A stretch of 64,000 nt of DNA from Providencia stuartii (GTDB lineage: Bacteria; Pseudomonadota; Gammaproteobacteria; Enterobacterales; Enterobacteriaceae). The translations under genes were made by a program, and so were the position numbers. Each line of letters opens with the position of its first letter. Position 1 is the first letter of the stretch. Of this stretch, positions 40,621 to 50,798 are shown one piece after another. The notes beneath the pieces are model-generated. The model worked only from the letters and a program-made list of their open reading frames with translations, made no database searches and was not told the origin of the DNA. The DNA lies in NCBI GenBank assembly GCA_900455155.1, contig UGUC01000004.1, positions 620,001-684,000 on the forward strand, in the 5' to 3' direction.

Positions 40621-43145
40621 ATGTCTTCACCAAAGGCTACTTATTTTCGCCTTGCATTGCTGTCGCTGTCCATTGCGTTTGCTTTGGGTGAAAGCCAGAT
40701 AGCATTGGCATCATCTGATGTTATCCAATTCAATATGGATGTATTGGATGTGGAAGACAAAAAAAATATCAATCTAGAACATTTTTCGCGTGCTGGTTAT
40801 GTGATGCCAGGAACCTATAGCTTAGCGCTTAAGGTCAATGACGATACGTTACCAGAAGTGAAAGTACCATTTTATCCCCCTGAGAATGATCCTCAAGGCA
40901 GTGAGCCGTGCTTATCACCCGATATCACTGCCCAATTAGGGCTGACCGCAGACAGCTTGAAAAAGCTGACATGGTGGCACGATGACCAATGCTTAAATTT
41001 GGAAAGTTTGCCGGGAATACAGGTGCGTGGGGATCTCTCAACTTCATCCTTATACGTGAGTATTCCACAAGCTTACATGGAGTATACGGCTCCTAATTGG
41101 GATCCACCATCGCGTTGGGATGAAGGGATTGCTGCGATTTTGTTGGATTACAACATTAACGGTAACACTTATCGCCCGCACAACAAAGGTCATAATACCT
41201 ACACCTTAAACGGTAACGGGGTGGCGGGGTAAACTTAGGTGCATGGCGTTTTCGTGCAGATTGGCAAGGCCGTTTAAATCATGCAACAGGCTCAAACCAA
41301 GCTATCAATCGTGATTTTCAATGGAATCGATTTTACGCCTTTCGTGCGCTGCCGGCTCTCGGAGCCAAACTGATTTTGGGTGAAGATTACCTGAACTCAA
41401 ATATGTTTGATTCATTCCGTTTTATTGGCGCCAGTTTGCGCTCGGATTTGAACATGTTGCCGCCGAATTTACGCGGTTACGCACCGGAAGTAACAGGGAT
41501 CGCACAATCCAATGCGACGGTGACGATAAGCCAGCAAGGGCGTGTGATTTATACCGAACAAGTGGCACCGGGGCCGTTTCGTATTCAAAACTTGAGCGAT
41601 GCGATTAGTGGTACGTTGGACGTCAAAATTGAAGAGCAAGATGGTACGGTACAAGAGTATCAACTCGATACAGCTAACTTACCTTACCTAACTCGTCCGG
41701 GACAGCTTCAATATAAGTTGGCATTGGGTCAGCCGAATGATGTTAACCGGCACAAAGAGGGTGATAACTTTATCACTGGTGAGTTTTCGTGGGGGGTGAA
41801 TAACGGTTGGTCACTGTTCAGTGGTTTGCTTGGCAGCAAAAACTACCAAGCGATTTCAGCGGGTATTGGTCGAGACTTACTGGCGTTCGGTGCGTTGTCA
41901 TTCGATGTGACTCAGTCGTTTGCGCGTTTGGCAGGTGAAAACACTATTAACGGTGGATCTTATCGTGTCAGCTACGCAAAACGTTTTGATGCTATTGACA
42001 GTCAAATTCAATTCGCGGGTTATCGCTTCTCGGAGCGAGACTTTATGAGTATGTCAGACTTCTTACAGGCAAGGAAAACAGGTATTCGTTATGGTGGTAG
42101 CAAAGAGCTGTACACCATTTCACTGAGCAAAAATTTCCGTGATATCGGTATGTCTGTGTATTTGAACTACAACCACCAAACCTATTGGGATCGACCGGAA
42201 AACAACTATTACAGCCTGACGTTATCCAAATATTTTGATGTGGGAACGATTAAGAATGTCAGCGTTAACCTGTCGGCAAACCGCAGTATGTATAACGGGG
42301 TGACGGATGACAGTATTTATTTATCGACCTCATTTCCGCTGAGTAATGGTGCTAATGTGGGGTATTCCTTAAATAGCAGCCGTTATGACACGGTCAATCG
42401 AGTGACTTACCATGACCGCATTGATGAGCGTACCAATTATCAATTGGGCGTAGGATCAAACCGTAAAGGAGCGAGTGGAACTGCGTATCTGACTCACCAA
42501 GGCGATACCGCGCGAGTCTCGGGTAATGCGAGTTACGCCAATAACCAATATACCGCGTTTGGATTATCAGCAACTGGTGGGATCACGCTGACGGCAGAAG
42601 GTGGTGGTGTACATCGCATGAGCATCCCTGGAGGAACCCGTTTACTGGTGGACACCGATGGCATTGCTAATGTGCCTGTCAAAGGGTTTGGAGCTCCGGT
42701 TACCACCAATATGTTTGGTAAAGCGGTGGTTGGTGACATGAACAGTTACTACCGCAGCAAGGCACAAATTGACTTGAACGCGCTGCCAGATGATGTGGAT
42801 GCACAGCAATCGGTGGTGCAAGTGACCTTAACCGAAGGGGCGGTGGGTTACCGCGAATTTGCGGTTGTGGCAGGGCAAAAAGCGATGACGGTGTTGCGCT
42901 TACCGGATGGCAGTTACCCTCCGTTTGGGGCGCAAATATTCAATACAAAAGGCCAAAGCACCGGCATCGTAGGGGATAGCGGCAGTGCGTATATCAGCGG
43001 TATTGAACCAAATTCCCTAATGACCATACAGTGGGGAGACGAGGACGGATGCCAAGTGGCTTTCCCTGAGAGTATCGATATCAACAATCCATCGCTGTTG
43101 TTGCAGTGTACTCCGCTAGCAGCAAAGCAGTTAGCGCAGCGATAA
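40621..43145 (+). CDS. Fimbrial outer membrane usher, operon 1
   Basis: Usher of the FimD/PapC/MrpC family that threads subunits through the outer membrane. Signal peptide, then N-terminal domain (SSDVIQFNMDVLDVEDKKNI), the 24-strand barrel with plug, and C-terminal domains ending QLAQR. The frame as read stops at 41232: four G at 41218-41221, where five restore NGNGGGGVNLGAWRFRADWQ and continue through LGEDYLNSNMFDSFRFIGASL. Corrected length about 841 residues, normal. One of only two breaks in the window that need an added base. Base composition is clearly richer in GC than in operon 2. Confidence 0.92.
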
Positions 43146-43224
43146 CACGCGTTAGCACGGTATGAACAGAATTTGCGGTGACGCGATGGTGTCTCCGAGA
43201 TGACATTAAAAAGGTTATAACAGC

Positions 43225-43990
43225 ATGAAACTGAATAAAAAATACGCTTTGATAGCGGGTGTGATGGGCATGATGTGGTTAAGCAGCATGGCACACGCGG
43301 CGATTGGTCTTGACCGTACTCGGGTGATTTTTAATGGTGACCAAAAATCGATGTCACTCAACATTTCTAACAACAATAAACAATTACCGTATCTAGCACA
43401 GGCGTGGATTGATGATGCTGAAGGCAACAAAATTACGTCGCCATTGGTGGTATTGCCGCCAGTGCAGCGTGTGGAGCCCGGCAAATCTAGCCAAGTGAAA
43501 ATCGAAGCCCTGCCAGCGGTTAGTACCTTGCCACAAGATCGCGAGAGCTTGTTTTACTTTAACTTGCGTGAAATACCGCCTAAAAGCGATAAGCCCAACA
43601 CGTTACAGATTGCCTTACAAACCCGCGTAAAAATGTTCTATCGACCAAAAGCGATTGTGCCGGCCAAAATGGGCACACCATGGCAAGAAAAATTAACCCT
43701 GCAAAAACAAGGCGATACGGTAATGGTCAAAAATCCCACGCCGTATTATGTGACAGTGATTAATGCAGCAGAAAGCCTTAAGGCATTGGACAACAAAGAT
43801 AAAAAAGAATTTAAACCCATCATGTTGCCACCGTTTGGTGAAAGCGCGTTGGGGGGTGAGTGCCAATGCATTAGGGCAGCGTCCGGTCGTGACTTACATC
43901 AATGATTACGGCGGGCGTCCAAACTTGACCTTCCAATGTCAAGGTAGCCAATGTCACGTGGTACCGAACGATAAGCCTGCGACACCGTAA
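43225..43990 (+). CDS. Periplasmic fimbrial chaperone, operon 1
   Basis: PapD-like chaperone with two Ig-like domains that donates its G1 strand to subunits. Signal peptide MKLNKKYALIAGVMGMMWLSSMAHA, then AAIGLDRTRVIFNGDQKSMSL, the motif LPQDRESLFYFNLREIPPK and the K in YRPKAIVPAKM region. The frame breaks at six G in 43851-43856; five restore GESALGVSANALGQRPVVTYINDYGGRP, ending DKPATP. About 254 residues. Confidence 0.92.
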
Positions 43991-44036
43991 ACCATTATAT
44001 TTGCTTTGTCTGCATCATGACGATAAGGAATAACCG

Positions 44037-44663
44037 ATGACACACAAATTACTCCATCATGCTGTCACCTCTGTGTTGTTTGGCAGCGTACTTGTCTGTT
44101 CATGGGGCAGTCAGGCCGAAGATAACAATACGCGTTTGTATCGTCCTGTGGATAACTGGCAGGTCGATGGTGCCAACGGTGCGCTGTATGTGTCGGGTTC
44201 ACTGACCGAAAGTCCGTGCCGTTTAGCGATGACCTCGGCGTATCAAGCGGTTGAATTGGGCAATACCGAAACCGCGGAACTGAAAGCCGTGGGGGATAAA
44301 GGGCGTGCAACGGCGTTTCACCTTGAACTGCAAGATTGTATCGAAGTGAACAGTGCCTTGGAAAACGTCCAAACTGGGCAAACCGCGTGGAGTAGCACCC
44401 AACCGGCGGTTAAAATCCGTTTTATTGCGCCAACGGTGCCGTGGATGCCTGATTTTGCCAAAGTGATGGGCGCACAAGGAATTGGTTTAGTACTGAGCGA
44501 TAAGGCAGGGCACACCTTGCCATTAAATCGTAACAGTAACCCCGAGCTACTACCATCAGGGCAATCGACGTTGACCTATTATGTTTCACCGGTACGTACT
44601 GCCGCACAAATGCAGCCGGGCGCATACTCTGCGCTGATTTCTTTTGAAATGCTGTATGAGTAA
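44037..44663 (+). CDS. Minor fimbrial subunit (MrpE-like position)
   Basis: Pilin-family protein of 208 residues with signal peptide (SVLFGSVLVCSWGSQA), a 30-residue hydrophilic insertion before the pilin domain, then GALYVSGSLTESPCRLAM, the second Cys in LQDCIEV and the tail FEMLYE. First subunit gene after the chaperone; by position like MrpE. AAGGA lies before ATG 44037. Confidence 0.87.
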   Translation: MTHKLLHHAVTSVLFGSVLVCSWGSQAEDNNTRLYRPVDNWQVDGANGALYVSGSLTESPCRLAMTSAYQAVELGNTETAELKAVGDKGRATAFHLELQDCIEVNSALENVQTGQTAWSSTQPAVKIRFIAPTVPWMPDFAKVMGAQGIGLVLSDKAGHTLPLNRNSNPELLPSGQSTLTYYVSPVRTAAQMQPGAYSALISFEMLYE

Positions 44664-44678
44664 TAGGAGCTGTCAACA

Positions 44679-45197
44679 ATGAAAGGGATGGTAAGTCATC
44701 GGTTTTGGTTGTGTGCAGTAGCATTAGGGCTCAGCGGTGCTTTTTCAATGATAAGCCAAGCGGGTTCGGATCGATTGTCATTTGAGGTGAAGTTTACTGT
44801 GGAGCTGAAAACCTGCGATATCAATAATAATCAAACCATTGAGGTCGATTTTGGTGACATGATCATCAATAACATTGATGGTGTGGCGTATGAGCAGCCT
44901 ATACCGTACAGCTTGCATTGCGATGATGCGGTCAATGGAACGTCTTTGAATTTGTTTTTTGAAAATAATTCAGGGGCAAATTTTACGGCGGGCGGCTATC
45001 GATTGTTAAGAACTGACAGAACAGGTTTAGGACTACTGGTGAAGCAAAATGGTCATCCTTTCTCATTTAATGATGAGATCCCGTTTACCTATGGCAATGA
45101 GCCCACATTAACGGTTGTTCCCGTGAAAAATGCGAATGTCGGGTTGGATGATGGTGAGTTTGACGCTTCCGCATTACTGACGGTGGAGTATAACTAA
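44679..45197 (+). CDS. Minor fimbrial subunit (MrpF-like position)
   Basis: Pilin-family protein of 172 residues. Signal peptide (VALGLSGAFSMISQA), donor strand LSFEVKFTVELKTCDIN, second Cys in LHCDDAV and tail LLTVEYN. GGAG precedes the ATG. Stop overlaps the next ATG (TAATG), so the two are coupled. Confidence 0.87.
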   Translation: MKGMVSHRFWLCAVALGLSGAFSMISQAGSDRLSFEVKFTVELKTCDINNNQTIEVDFGDMIINNIDGVAYEQPIPYSLHCDDAVNGTSLNLFFENNSGANFTAGGYRLLRTDRTGLGLLVKQNGHPFSFNDEIPFTYGNEPTLTVVPVKNANVGLDDGEFDASALLTVEYN

Positions 45198-45724
45198 TGA
45201 AACTTCAGCGATTCAATCAGTCAGCGGCTTGGTGTGCGATGGCAATATTGCTGCTTAGCTTCAATGCACCGTTTACGAATGCATCAACACGCGTCAATTT
45301 TACTGGCAATCTCATTGGCAACCCCCCTTGTGATATCACGGGGGACAATGATCCCATTATGGTGGATTTTGATGAAGTCGGGATCACCAAAATTGATGGC
45401 GTCAATTACATGCAGAATTTCTCATTGAGAGTCACTTGCGGCGATGACCTCGGGAACGATGTACGACTTTATCTGGGTTATACAGGGATGGAGGCCAGAT
45501 CATTCGATAATAATGCCGTGCTGACTAATCGAGATGGCCTTGCAATCCGTTTGTATTATCAAGGACAAGTCGTTGCGCCGGATGATGCCAATATCCCGAT
45601 TGTGATGTCGAGTGGTGGCTCTGCTGTCATTCCATTGTCAGCTGTTCCTGTCAGAGACCCAGCAGTGGATTTACTGGAAGGTGATTTTTATGCCACAGGC
45701 ACAGTCGAAATACGCTATCCGTAA
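45197..45724 (+). CDS. Minor fimbrial subunit (MrpG-like position)
   Basis: Pilin-family protein of 175 residues, similar in layout to the preceding subunit (TRVNFTGNLIGNPPCDI; LRVTCGDDLGND; tail TVEIRYP). The pair 44679 and 45197 share the pattern VDFxxxxIxxIDGVxY and look like a tandem duplication. Confidence 0.87.
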   Translation: MKLQRFNQSAAWCAMAILLLSFNAPFTNASTRVNFTGNLIGNPPCDITGDNDPIMVDFDEVGITKIDGVNYMQNFSLRVTCGDDLGNDVRLYLGYTGMEARSFDNNAVLTNRDGLAIRLYYQGQVVAPDDANIPIVMSSGGSAVIPLSAVPVRDPAVDLLEGDFYATGTVEIRYP

Positions 45725-45734
45725 GGTGAATGAG

Positions 45735-46280
45735 ATGATGATGAAGAAAGTTTTTAGAGGGAGTTGCACCTTATTATTGTCGAGTTTGCTGTTTTCGTCA
45801 TGGTCAGCAAGGGCGGATTCCACAGTCGACATTCACTACAAAGGCACCTTGATTGCATTACCTTGCACTATCGTCCCAGGTACTGAAGATCCTTATTATT
45901 ATTTAGGGGTCACACCAACTAAGTCTCTATACCGCTTTACACGCACATCGGGTTTCTTGATTACGTTTGAGCTAAAGGATTGTGATACCTCATTAGGTAG
46001 TACAGTAAAAGCCTCATTTTCAGGCCCTGTGAACAGTGAGGGGTTACTGATGTTTACTCCTAGTAGCGAAGCAAAAGGGGCAGGAATTGGCTTGGAGTAT
46101 TTAGATGGGCGTCCTATTCCGATAGACGGAACAACTGATTATGCCGTACCTCTAAGAGATGGAGATATGACCATTCGTTTAAAGGCTTATGTACAAGGTG
46201 AGCGAGAGGCACTGGCGAATAAAAGTTTAGTGCCAGGAAATTTTGAAGCAATAATGACTTATACGTTGAGTTATGAGTAA
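45735..46280 (+). CDS. Minor fimbrial subunit, operon 1
   Basis: Pilin-family protein of about 181 residues. Start ATG 45735 (MMMKKVFRGSC) follows AAGGTGAATGAG; a frame-open extension upstream has no site. Signal peptide LLLSSLLFSSWSARA, donor strand STVDIHYKGTLIALPCTI, Cys in LKDCDTS, tail TYTLSYE. It would be an adapter near the tip. Confidence 0.86.
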   Translation: MMMKKVFRGSCTLLLSSLLFSSWSARADSTVDIHYKGTLIALPCTIVPGTEDPYYYLGVTPTKSLYRFTRTSGFLITFELKDCDTSLGSTVKASFSGPVNSEGLLMFTPSSEAKGAGIGLEYLDGRPIPIDGTTDYAVPLRDGDMTIRLKAYVQGEREALANKSLVPGNFEAIMTYTLSYE

Positions 46281-46286
46281 TAGAAT

Positions 46287-46323
46287 ATAGATAATGTAAT
46301 GGTGTTACTCATTATATCTATTT
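46287..46323 (+). terminator. Weak hairpin before the tip protein gene
   Basis: Imperfect stem around ATAGATAATG and CATTATATCTAT, followed by TTCTTTATT. It may reduce transcription into the adhesin gene. Confidence 0.4.
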
Positions 46324-46451
46324 CTTTATTGGTATTTCGTTCTTCAATGGATGCTAGGTTTTTTTATTAACACCTTTGTTTGAAAACAGAAATAAATATT
46401 TATTTTAATCATGTGTATTGAGTTATTGACTCGGTAATATGGTGGGACAAT

Positions 46452-47471
46452 ATGAATAGATTAGTTATTCTATTTTTTACAATGATATCATCGTATGGTT
46501 ACGGTGGTTCAGCAGACTATTTATGGAGCGGCCAAGGAGGTGGTGCAGGAACTGGTGCAGTACTAGACCCTCAATATGAGATAGTTCATACTGGTTATGC
46601 ACAATCAATACCAACAGGACGCTCATGGCAAGGGCGTGGCAGTGATGGAGTTACTCGAACTATCAGTGAATTACAAGTCTCCTTTCCAGGAACAATGGAA
46701 GTCGCACTTCCAAATGAGTGCTTAGGAGGTCAGGCATTTATTGGTATTGTTGTACTTCGACCAGGTATGGGACCTATATATCAAGAGTCATATAAAGCAA
46801 TGTATGGCCCCAATAACTCAGGAGGAGTATCTATAGGTTCCTATTACAGTATTAGTAATACTGGGCCTGAAAACCCTGTCATTGTTAGATATCAGGCACA
46901 ATCTTCTACAGGTAATATCTATGTTGTATCTGGGCCAGCAGGATTTTACTCACCAATAACAGGACGCCCTCCCGGGGGCCCAAACCAAGGTTCTCCTTAT
47001 GTATTTAGTGCTGGAAATTCTCCTGATGTAGTTCCATATATTGACCATCATAATGGCCCTTGTGGAATGAAATATAATCTTGGCGATCCACCTATATATA
47101 TTCCACCAATTGTGGATCCAAATAATGACCTTGTGTGTAATTTTGACATTGATGGCGATATTAACTTAGGAACTATTTCGAGTAATTCGGCAGGAGAATA
47201 TGAATCAACGGTATTAACAACCCAATGCAATGGGGATGCGACAATTACAGGATCTATTGTTACTGCTGATGGTTCTGGTAATCCCTATACACAAGGTGGC
47301 GTTACAATTTGGGTACCATGGGAAAACTCAATAAATGGGACAAGTGGAAGCTGGATTGTACGTGAAGGAATACTGAATAGGAAATCCATTTATGGAATGG
47401 TTCAGTCTGTCGGGAATATTATTCCAGGAGAATACAGTAAATCGATGATCGTTCGATTGGAATTCGAGTAA
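46452..47471 (+). CDS. Probable two-domain tip adhesin, operon 1
   Basis: Secreted protein of 339 residues, longer than the subunits. Signal peptide MNRLVILFFTMISSYGYG, an N-terminal Gly/Pro-rich region (DYLWSGQGGGAGTG, GRPPGGPNQGSPYV) of unknown fold, a Cys pair (ECLGGQ and GPCGMK), and a C-terminal pilin domain (DLVCNFDIDGDINLGTISSNS, TTQCNGDA, tail MIVRLEFE). Last gene of the operon, so it takes the place of MrpH. The sugar or host ligand is unknown, and I could not confirm MrpH's metal-binding histidines. Confidence 0.82.
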   Translation: MNRLVILFFTMISSYGYGGSADYLWSGQGGGAGTGAVLDPQYEIVHTGYAQSIPTGRSWQGRGSDGVTRTISELQVSFPGTMEVALPNECLGGQAFIGIVVLRPGMGPIYQESYKAMYGPNNSGGVSIGSYYSISNTGPENPVIVRYQAQSSTGNIYVVSGPAGFYSPITGRPPGGPNQGSPYVFSAGNSPDVVPYIDHHNGPCGMKYNLGDPPIYIPPIVDPNNDLVCNFDIDGDINLGTISSNSAGEYESTVLTTQCNGDATITGSIVTADGSGNPYTQGGVTIWVPWENSINGTSGSWIVREGILNRKSIYGMVQSVGNIIPGEYSKSMIVRLEFE

Positions 47472-47715
47472 TTGATATTAGTAATAAATCAATAAAATTG
47501 AGTTTTAAATTAGCAGAAGAAAAATATCAAAAATGATTCTCGATGATCTCTGTTTATCATTTGATGATGCTATATAAAAATCCAAATATTGTGATTTATT
47601 TTAAACAAAATGCCCATTGAAGGGTAATAAAGTAATTTCTATAAAAATCTAGGGTCAGAATAACTCTGTCTCTATGTGGTGTCGCACGTTTATATCATTA
47701 TAAAAGAGGTTCAAT

Positions 47716-48294
47716 ATGAAAATTAAATTAGCATCTATCGCTGCATTAATGTTAGCGGCTGGCGTTGCAAGTTCTGCTATGGCAGCAACAACAACAACGG
47801 TAACTTTTAAAGCACAATTGCAGAAAGGAACTTGTGATATTGCAACAAGCTCTGGCTCTATTGTTGACTTTGGTGTTTTCACAACTGAGAGCGTGACTCA
47901 AGGTCCAACAACATCCATTGCTAATAAAGATTTCAACTTAGTATTAACTAATTGTGCGGGTGCTGAAACCACTTCTGGTGCATTAAGTTTATACGCAGAT
48001 GGTCAAGCAAGTATCTTTAATCCTAATCTCTTTGCTAACACTGATGCAAAAACATTAGCAGTGGGAATTAAAACCAATCCTGCTTCAGGCACAGCCACTG
48101 AAATTAAACCAAACCAATTAATCAGTGTTAATCAATCACTGGCTATGAGTACGGATGATGAAGGCGCTGCAACTGATGTTGATGGTAACGCAGTAAATTT
48201 ATTACCAATGCAGGCAGACCTGTTCGCACTCAATGGTGCTAATGATACAGATATTCTGAATGTACCTGTTATCTTTAGCGTAGCTTATAACTAA
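47716..48294 (+). CDS. Major fimbrial subunit, operon 2
   Basis: Pilin of 192 residues. Signal peptide MKIKLASIAALMLAAGVASSAMA before ATTTTVTF, donor strand TVTFKAQLQKGTCDIA, second Cys in LTNCAGAE, tail VIFSVAYN. Ala/Thr-rich, low charge, as for shaft subunits. AAGAGG precedes the ATG. A perfect hairpin follows its stop. Confidence 0.9.
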   Translation: MKIKLASIAALMLAAGVASSAMAATTTTVTFKAQLQKGTCDIATSSGSIVDFGVFTTESVTQGPTTSIANKDFNLVLTNCAGAETTSGALSLYADGQASIFNPNLFANTDAKTLAVGIKTNPASGTATEIKPNQLISVNQSLAMSTDDEGAATDVDGNAVNLLPMQADLFALNGANDTDILNVPVIFSVAYN

Positions 48295-48301
48295 TTAAAG
48301 C

Positions 48302-48330
48302 AAGGTGATTACAAATTTTGTAATCACCTT
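48302..48330 (+). terminator. Hairpin between major subunit and first chaperone, operon 2
   Basis: Perfect stem AAGGTGATTAC/GTAATCACCTT with a short loop. No U-tract follows, so it may act as a partial terminator or a 3' stabiliser that keeps the major subunit mRNA in excess. Confidence 0.7.
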
Positions 48331-48341
48331 AATAAAAATTT

Positions 48342-49040
48342 ATGAAAAATACACTGTCATTAAAAATTTGGTTGTTTATTATTTTAGTTAATTTTTTATT
48401 GTTAAATAACTTTGCTTATTCCGCTGGAGTAGGTATTGATGCAACACGCATTATTTATCCTCAAGGTGAAAAAAGTGTTTCTGTGACACTAAGAAATAAT
48501 GACGAAAAGATTAATTATCTGACACAAATCACGATAGTGAGTGAGCAATATCCCGATGCCTTTGAAGTGGCTCCACCTTTATTTCGTTTAGAAAAAATGA
48601 GCAGGCAAGATGTGCGCATTATGTTGATCAATAATCAATTACCTAAAGATAGAGAGTCTGTTTTTTACTTTAAAGCACGAATGGTGCCAGCGAGAGATAA
48701 AAATAGCGAAGGGGTAATTATCGGTTTTGATAATATTATCAAATTATTTTATCGACCTACAGATTTAAAGCAAACAGCCAAAGAAGCACAGTCATCGCTA
48801 GTATTTAAAAATGTTGGTAATAAAACTGAGGTTATCAATCGTTCACCTTATTACATCAGTCTATTTAGCGTTACGCTGAATAATAAAGTGATGACTATTA
48901 GTTCAGATAATAAAAATAACATGATAGCACCATTTTCAAGTATTAATTTTGACCTAAAAACGCCAAAAGGGGCAATAGCAAAATGGACTGCAATTAATGA
49001 TTTAGGGGGTTATGATGGCTATTCAGCAGAAATTCAATAA
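48342..49040 (+). CDS. Periplasmic fimbrial chaperone A, operon 2
   Basis: PapD-like chaperone of 232 residues: signal peptide to AYSAGVGIDATRIIYPQG, motif LPKDRESVFYFKARMVPA, IIKLFYRPTDL, second Ig domain ending AKWTAINDLGGYDGYSAEIQ. First of three chaperone genes in this operon. Its 3' end overlaps the start of the next subunit gene by about 25 bases. Confidence 0.92.
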   Translation: MKNTLSLKIWLFIILVNFLLLNNFAYSAGVGIDATRIIYPQGEKSVSVTLRNNDEKINYLTQITIVSEQYPDAFEVAPPLFRLEKMSRQDVRIMLINNQLPKDRESVFYFKARMVPARDKNSEGVIIGFDNIIKLFYRPTDLKQTAKEAQSSLVFKNVGNKTEVINRSPYYISLFSVTLNNKVMTISSDNKNNMIAPFSSINFDLKTPKGAIAKWTAINDLGGYDGYSAEIQ

Positions 49041-49569
49041 GTATTTTTTAGGGGTATTATTGCCAGCAGTTTTACTATCTAAGGTCAGCTTGGCTGATGA
49101 AAGTGCGACGATTTATTTTAGTGGTACGGTAGCTAATGCAACTTGTGAATTCGCCGCAGATAGCGATCAGGAAGTTATTTTTGATGAGCCTTTTAGCAGC
49201 AGTGTACTGAACGCGCTGCAGCCGGGCGAAGAAAGTAATTATCGCAAGTCTTTCACGGTGGAATATAGCTGTGAAGGGATCTCAGAGGACACCGAATCCA
49301 TCGATATTGTGATTACACCATTAAGCAGTACACACATAAAAAATAACGTGTTGTATGAAGATAGCGCGATCAATGTGGGTTTTTTATTGATGAATTGCGG
49401 TGATGACAATGGTGCATGTGAGGAAGTGATTTTTTCTGGCGATGAGGCAATCGTCGAGTCAGGGACTGGTGAGCATTATTTTGAAGTTGTTGCTGCAAAA
49501 ATTGACAATCAAACCATAACATCAGGTGATATTGATGCTGCCATTGAACTCTCATTACAAATACCATAA
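49015..49569 (+). CDS. Acidic minor fimbrial subunit, operon 2
   Basis: Pilin-like protein of about 184 residues (ATG 49015; ATG 49012 directly before is equivalent). Signal peptide FLGVLLPAVLLSKVSLA, donor strand ESATIYFSGTVANATCEFAADSDQEVIF, second Cys in EYSCEGISED, a further Cys pair (MNCGDDNGACEEV) and tail LSLQIP instead of the usual aromatic end. Very rich in Asp and Glu. Translationally coupled to the preceding chaperone. Confidence 0.82.
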   Translation: MAIQQKFNKYFLGVLLPAVLLSKVSLADESATIYFSGTVANATCEFAADSDQEVIFDEPFSSSVLNALQPGEESNYRKSFTVEYSCEGISEDTESIDIVITPLSSTHIKNNVLYEDSAINVGFLLMNCGDDNGACEEVIFSGDEAIVESGTGEHYFEVVAAKIDNQTITSGDIDAAIELSLQIP

Positions 49570-50104
49570 TAAGAAAAAATATTGGGTTACTTTTTCTTTC
49601 TTATTTTGTTTATTGTTTTCCATTTCAGTGAAAGCTGATAATGATTCGATCCGTTTTGAATTTACAGCTTATGTTGATCAAGAGCCCTGTGACATTATTG
49701 TCGAAGATCTTTATGAAGCTTCTGATGAAATTGATTTTGGCATTGTATCAATGCAGGACATTATTGAGCAAACGCAGAGGAGAAAGTTTGAAATTATTCT
49801 TCAAGATTGTGAAGGTGATTTTTCAACCAGCTATATTCAAATGACGTCTGGAAGTATTGTTGATGGCTCTGATGGCTATGTCTTTAATAGCGATCCCGAT
49901 GCTTATTTTGGTGTCGCTATCATGGATGAAGATGAACAAGAGAATTTTGCAGTTGGAGATATCGTTTTTGATGATATTGATGATGGAGATGAACATATTA
50001 TCTTAACCGCAGTATTAGCCTGTTATGATCTTAGACAAAGCTGTTCGGAAGATGATGTTGGTGACTTTACCGCTCATGTCACTTTTAGCTATTTTTCAGA
50101 TTAG
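49535..50104 (+). CDS. Highly acidic minor fimbrial subunit, operon 2
   Basis: Pilin-like protein of about 189 residues. ATG 49535 overlaps the preceding gene by 35 bases, with AGGTG upstream, and gives a long n-region before the hydrophobic core (YWVTFSFLFCLLFSISVKA). Mature part: DSIRFEFTAYVDQEPCDIIVE, Cys in LQDCEGD, then an acidic run (MDEDEQENFAVGDIVFDDIDDGDE), a Cys pair (LACYDLRQSCSED) and tail VTFSYFSD. The start is uncertain. Confidence 0.8.
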   Translation: MLPLNSHYKYHNKKKYWVTFSFLFCLLFSISVKADNDSIRFEFTAYVDQEPCDIIVEDLYEASDEIDFGIVSMQDIIEQTQRRKFEIILQDCEGDFSTSYIQMTSGSIVDGSDGYVFNSDPDAYFGVAIMDEDEQENFAVGDIVFDDIDDGDEHIILTAVLACYDLRQSCSEDDVGDFTAHVTFSYFSD

Positions 50105-50114
50105 GGCGATTATA

Positions 50115-50798
50115 ATGAAAAAAATAACGCTTACTGTCTTCTTATTTTTTCTCTCTTTTTTTACTTATTCTGCTGGTTTAAGTTTAAATAAGACCCGGAT
50201 CATTTTCAATGAAGGTGATAAATCTGCATCTGTGACATTTAAAAATAATGTGGGATCTCCCTTTCTTGTTCAAAATGAAATTTATGATGTAGATAATAAA
50301 AAAAGCGATTTTTTTATTATTACACCTAATATTTTTAGAGTTGAAAAAAACTCAACCTTTATGATGCGTATTTTTCCTGCATCATTAAGCTTGTTGCCAA
50401 AAGATCGTGAGAGTGTATTTTATTTTAGCTCAAGAGCTATTCCACCAAAGAAAAATGATGAAAAAGGTAGTGGAAAATTATCCATAGTTACAAATTTGGT
50501 TATTAAACTTTATTATCGGCCTAAAAACTTAGATATGGCAGTTAAAGACTCGTATGGAAAGATATCAGTGAGCTATGAAAATAATACATTAACCATTAAT
50601 AATCCAACACCTTATTATACTACTTTAGTTGATATGAAGGTGAATAATAATCGTAAAATAAAGAATAAAATGGTTGCTCCATATTCACATATAACGATAC
50701 CTGATATGGCGGGGCTTAGTTCTTTTTCATGGCGAATAATGAATGATTATGGCGGCACAACCAAACCTTTTATATTTGAAAGTAAGGCTAAAAAATGA
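50115..50798 (+). CDS. Periplasmic fimbrial chaperone B, operon 2
   Basis: PapD-like chaperone of about 227 residues. ATG 50115 begins MKKITLTVFLFFLSFFTYS, cleaved before AGLSLNKTRIIFNEGDKSASVTFKNNV. Motif LPKDRESVFYFSSRAIPPK, LVIKLYYRPKNLDM, and LTINNPTPYYTTL follow. Ends four bases into the next chaperone gene (ATGA overlap), so the two are translationally coupled. Strongly AT-rich codon use. Confidence 0.92.
   Translation: MKKITLTVFLFFLSFFTYSAGLSLNKTRIIFNEGDKSASVTFKNNVGSPFLVQNEIYDVDNKKSDFFIITPNIFRVEKNSTFMMRIFPASLSLLPKDRESVFYFSSRAIPPKKNDEKGSGKLSIVTNLVIKLYYRPKNLDMAVKDSYGKISVSYENNTLTINNPTPYYTTLVDMKVNNNRKIKNKMVAPYSHITIPDMAGLSSFSWRIMNDYGGTTKPFIFESKAKK

Noticed and set aside
41218-41380. Usher of operon 1 as a pseudogene
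   Set aside because: Adding one G to a four-G run restores a complete usher frame in conserved sequence.
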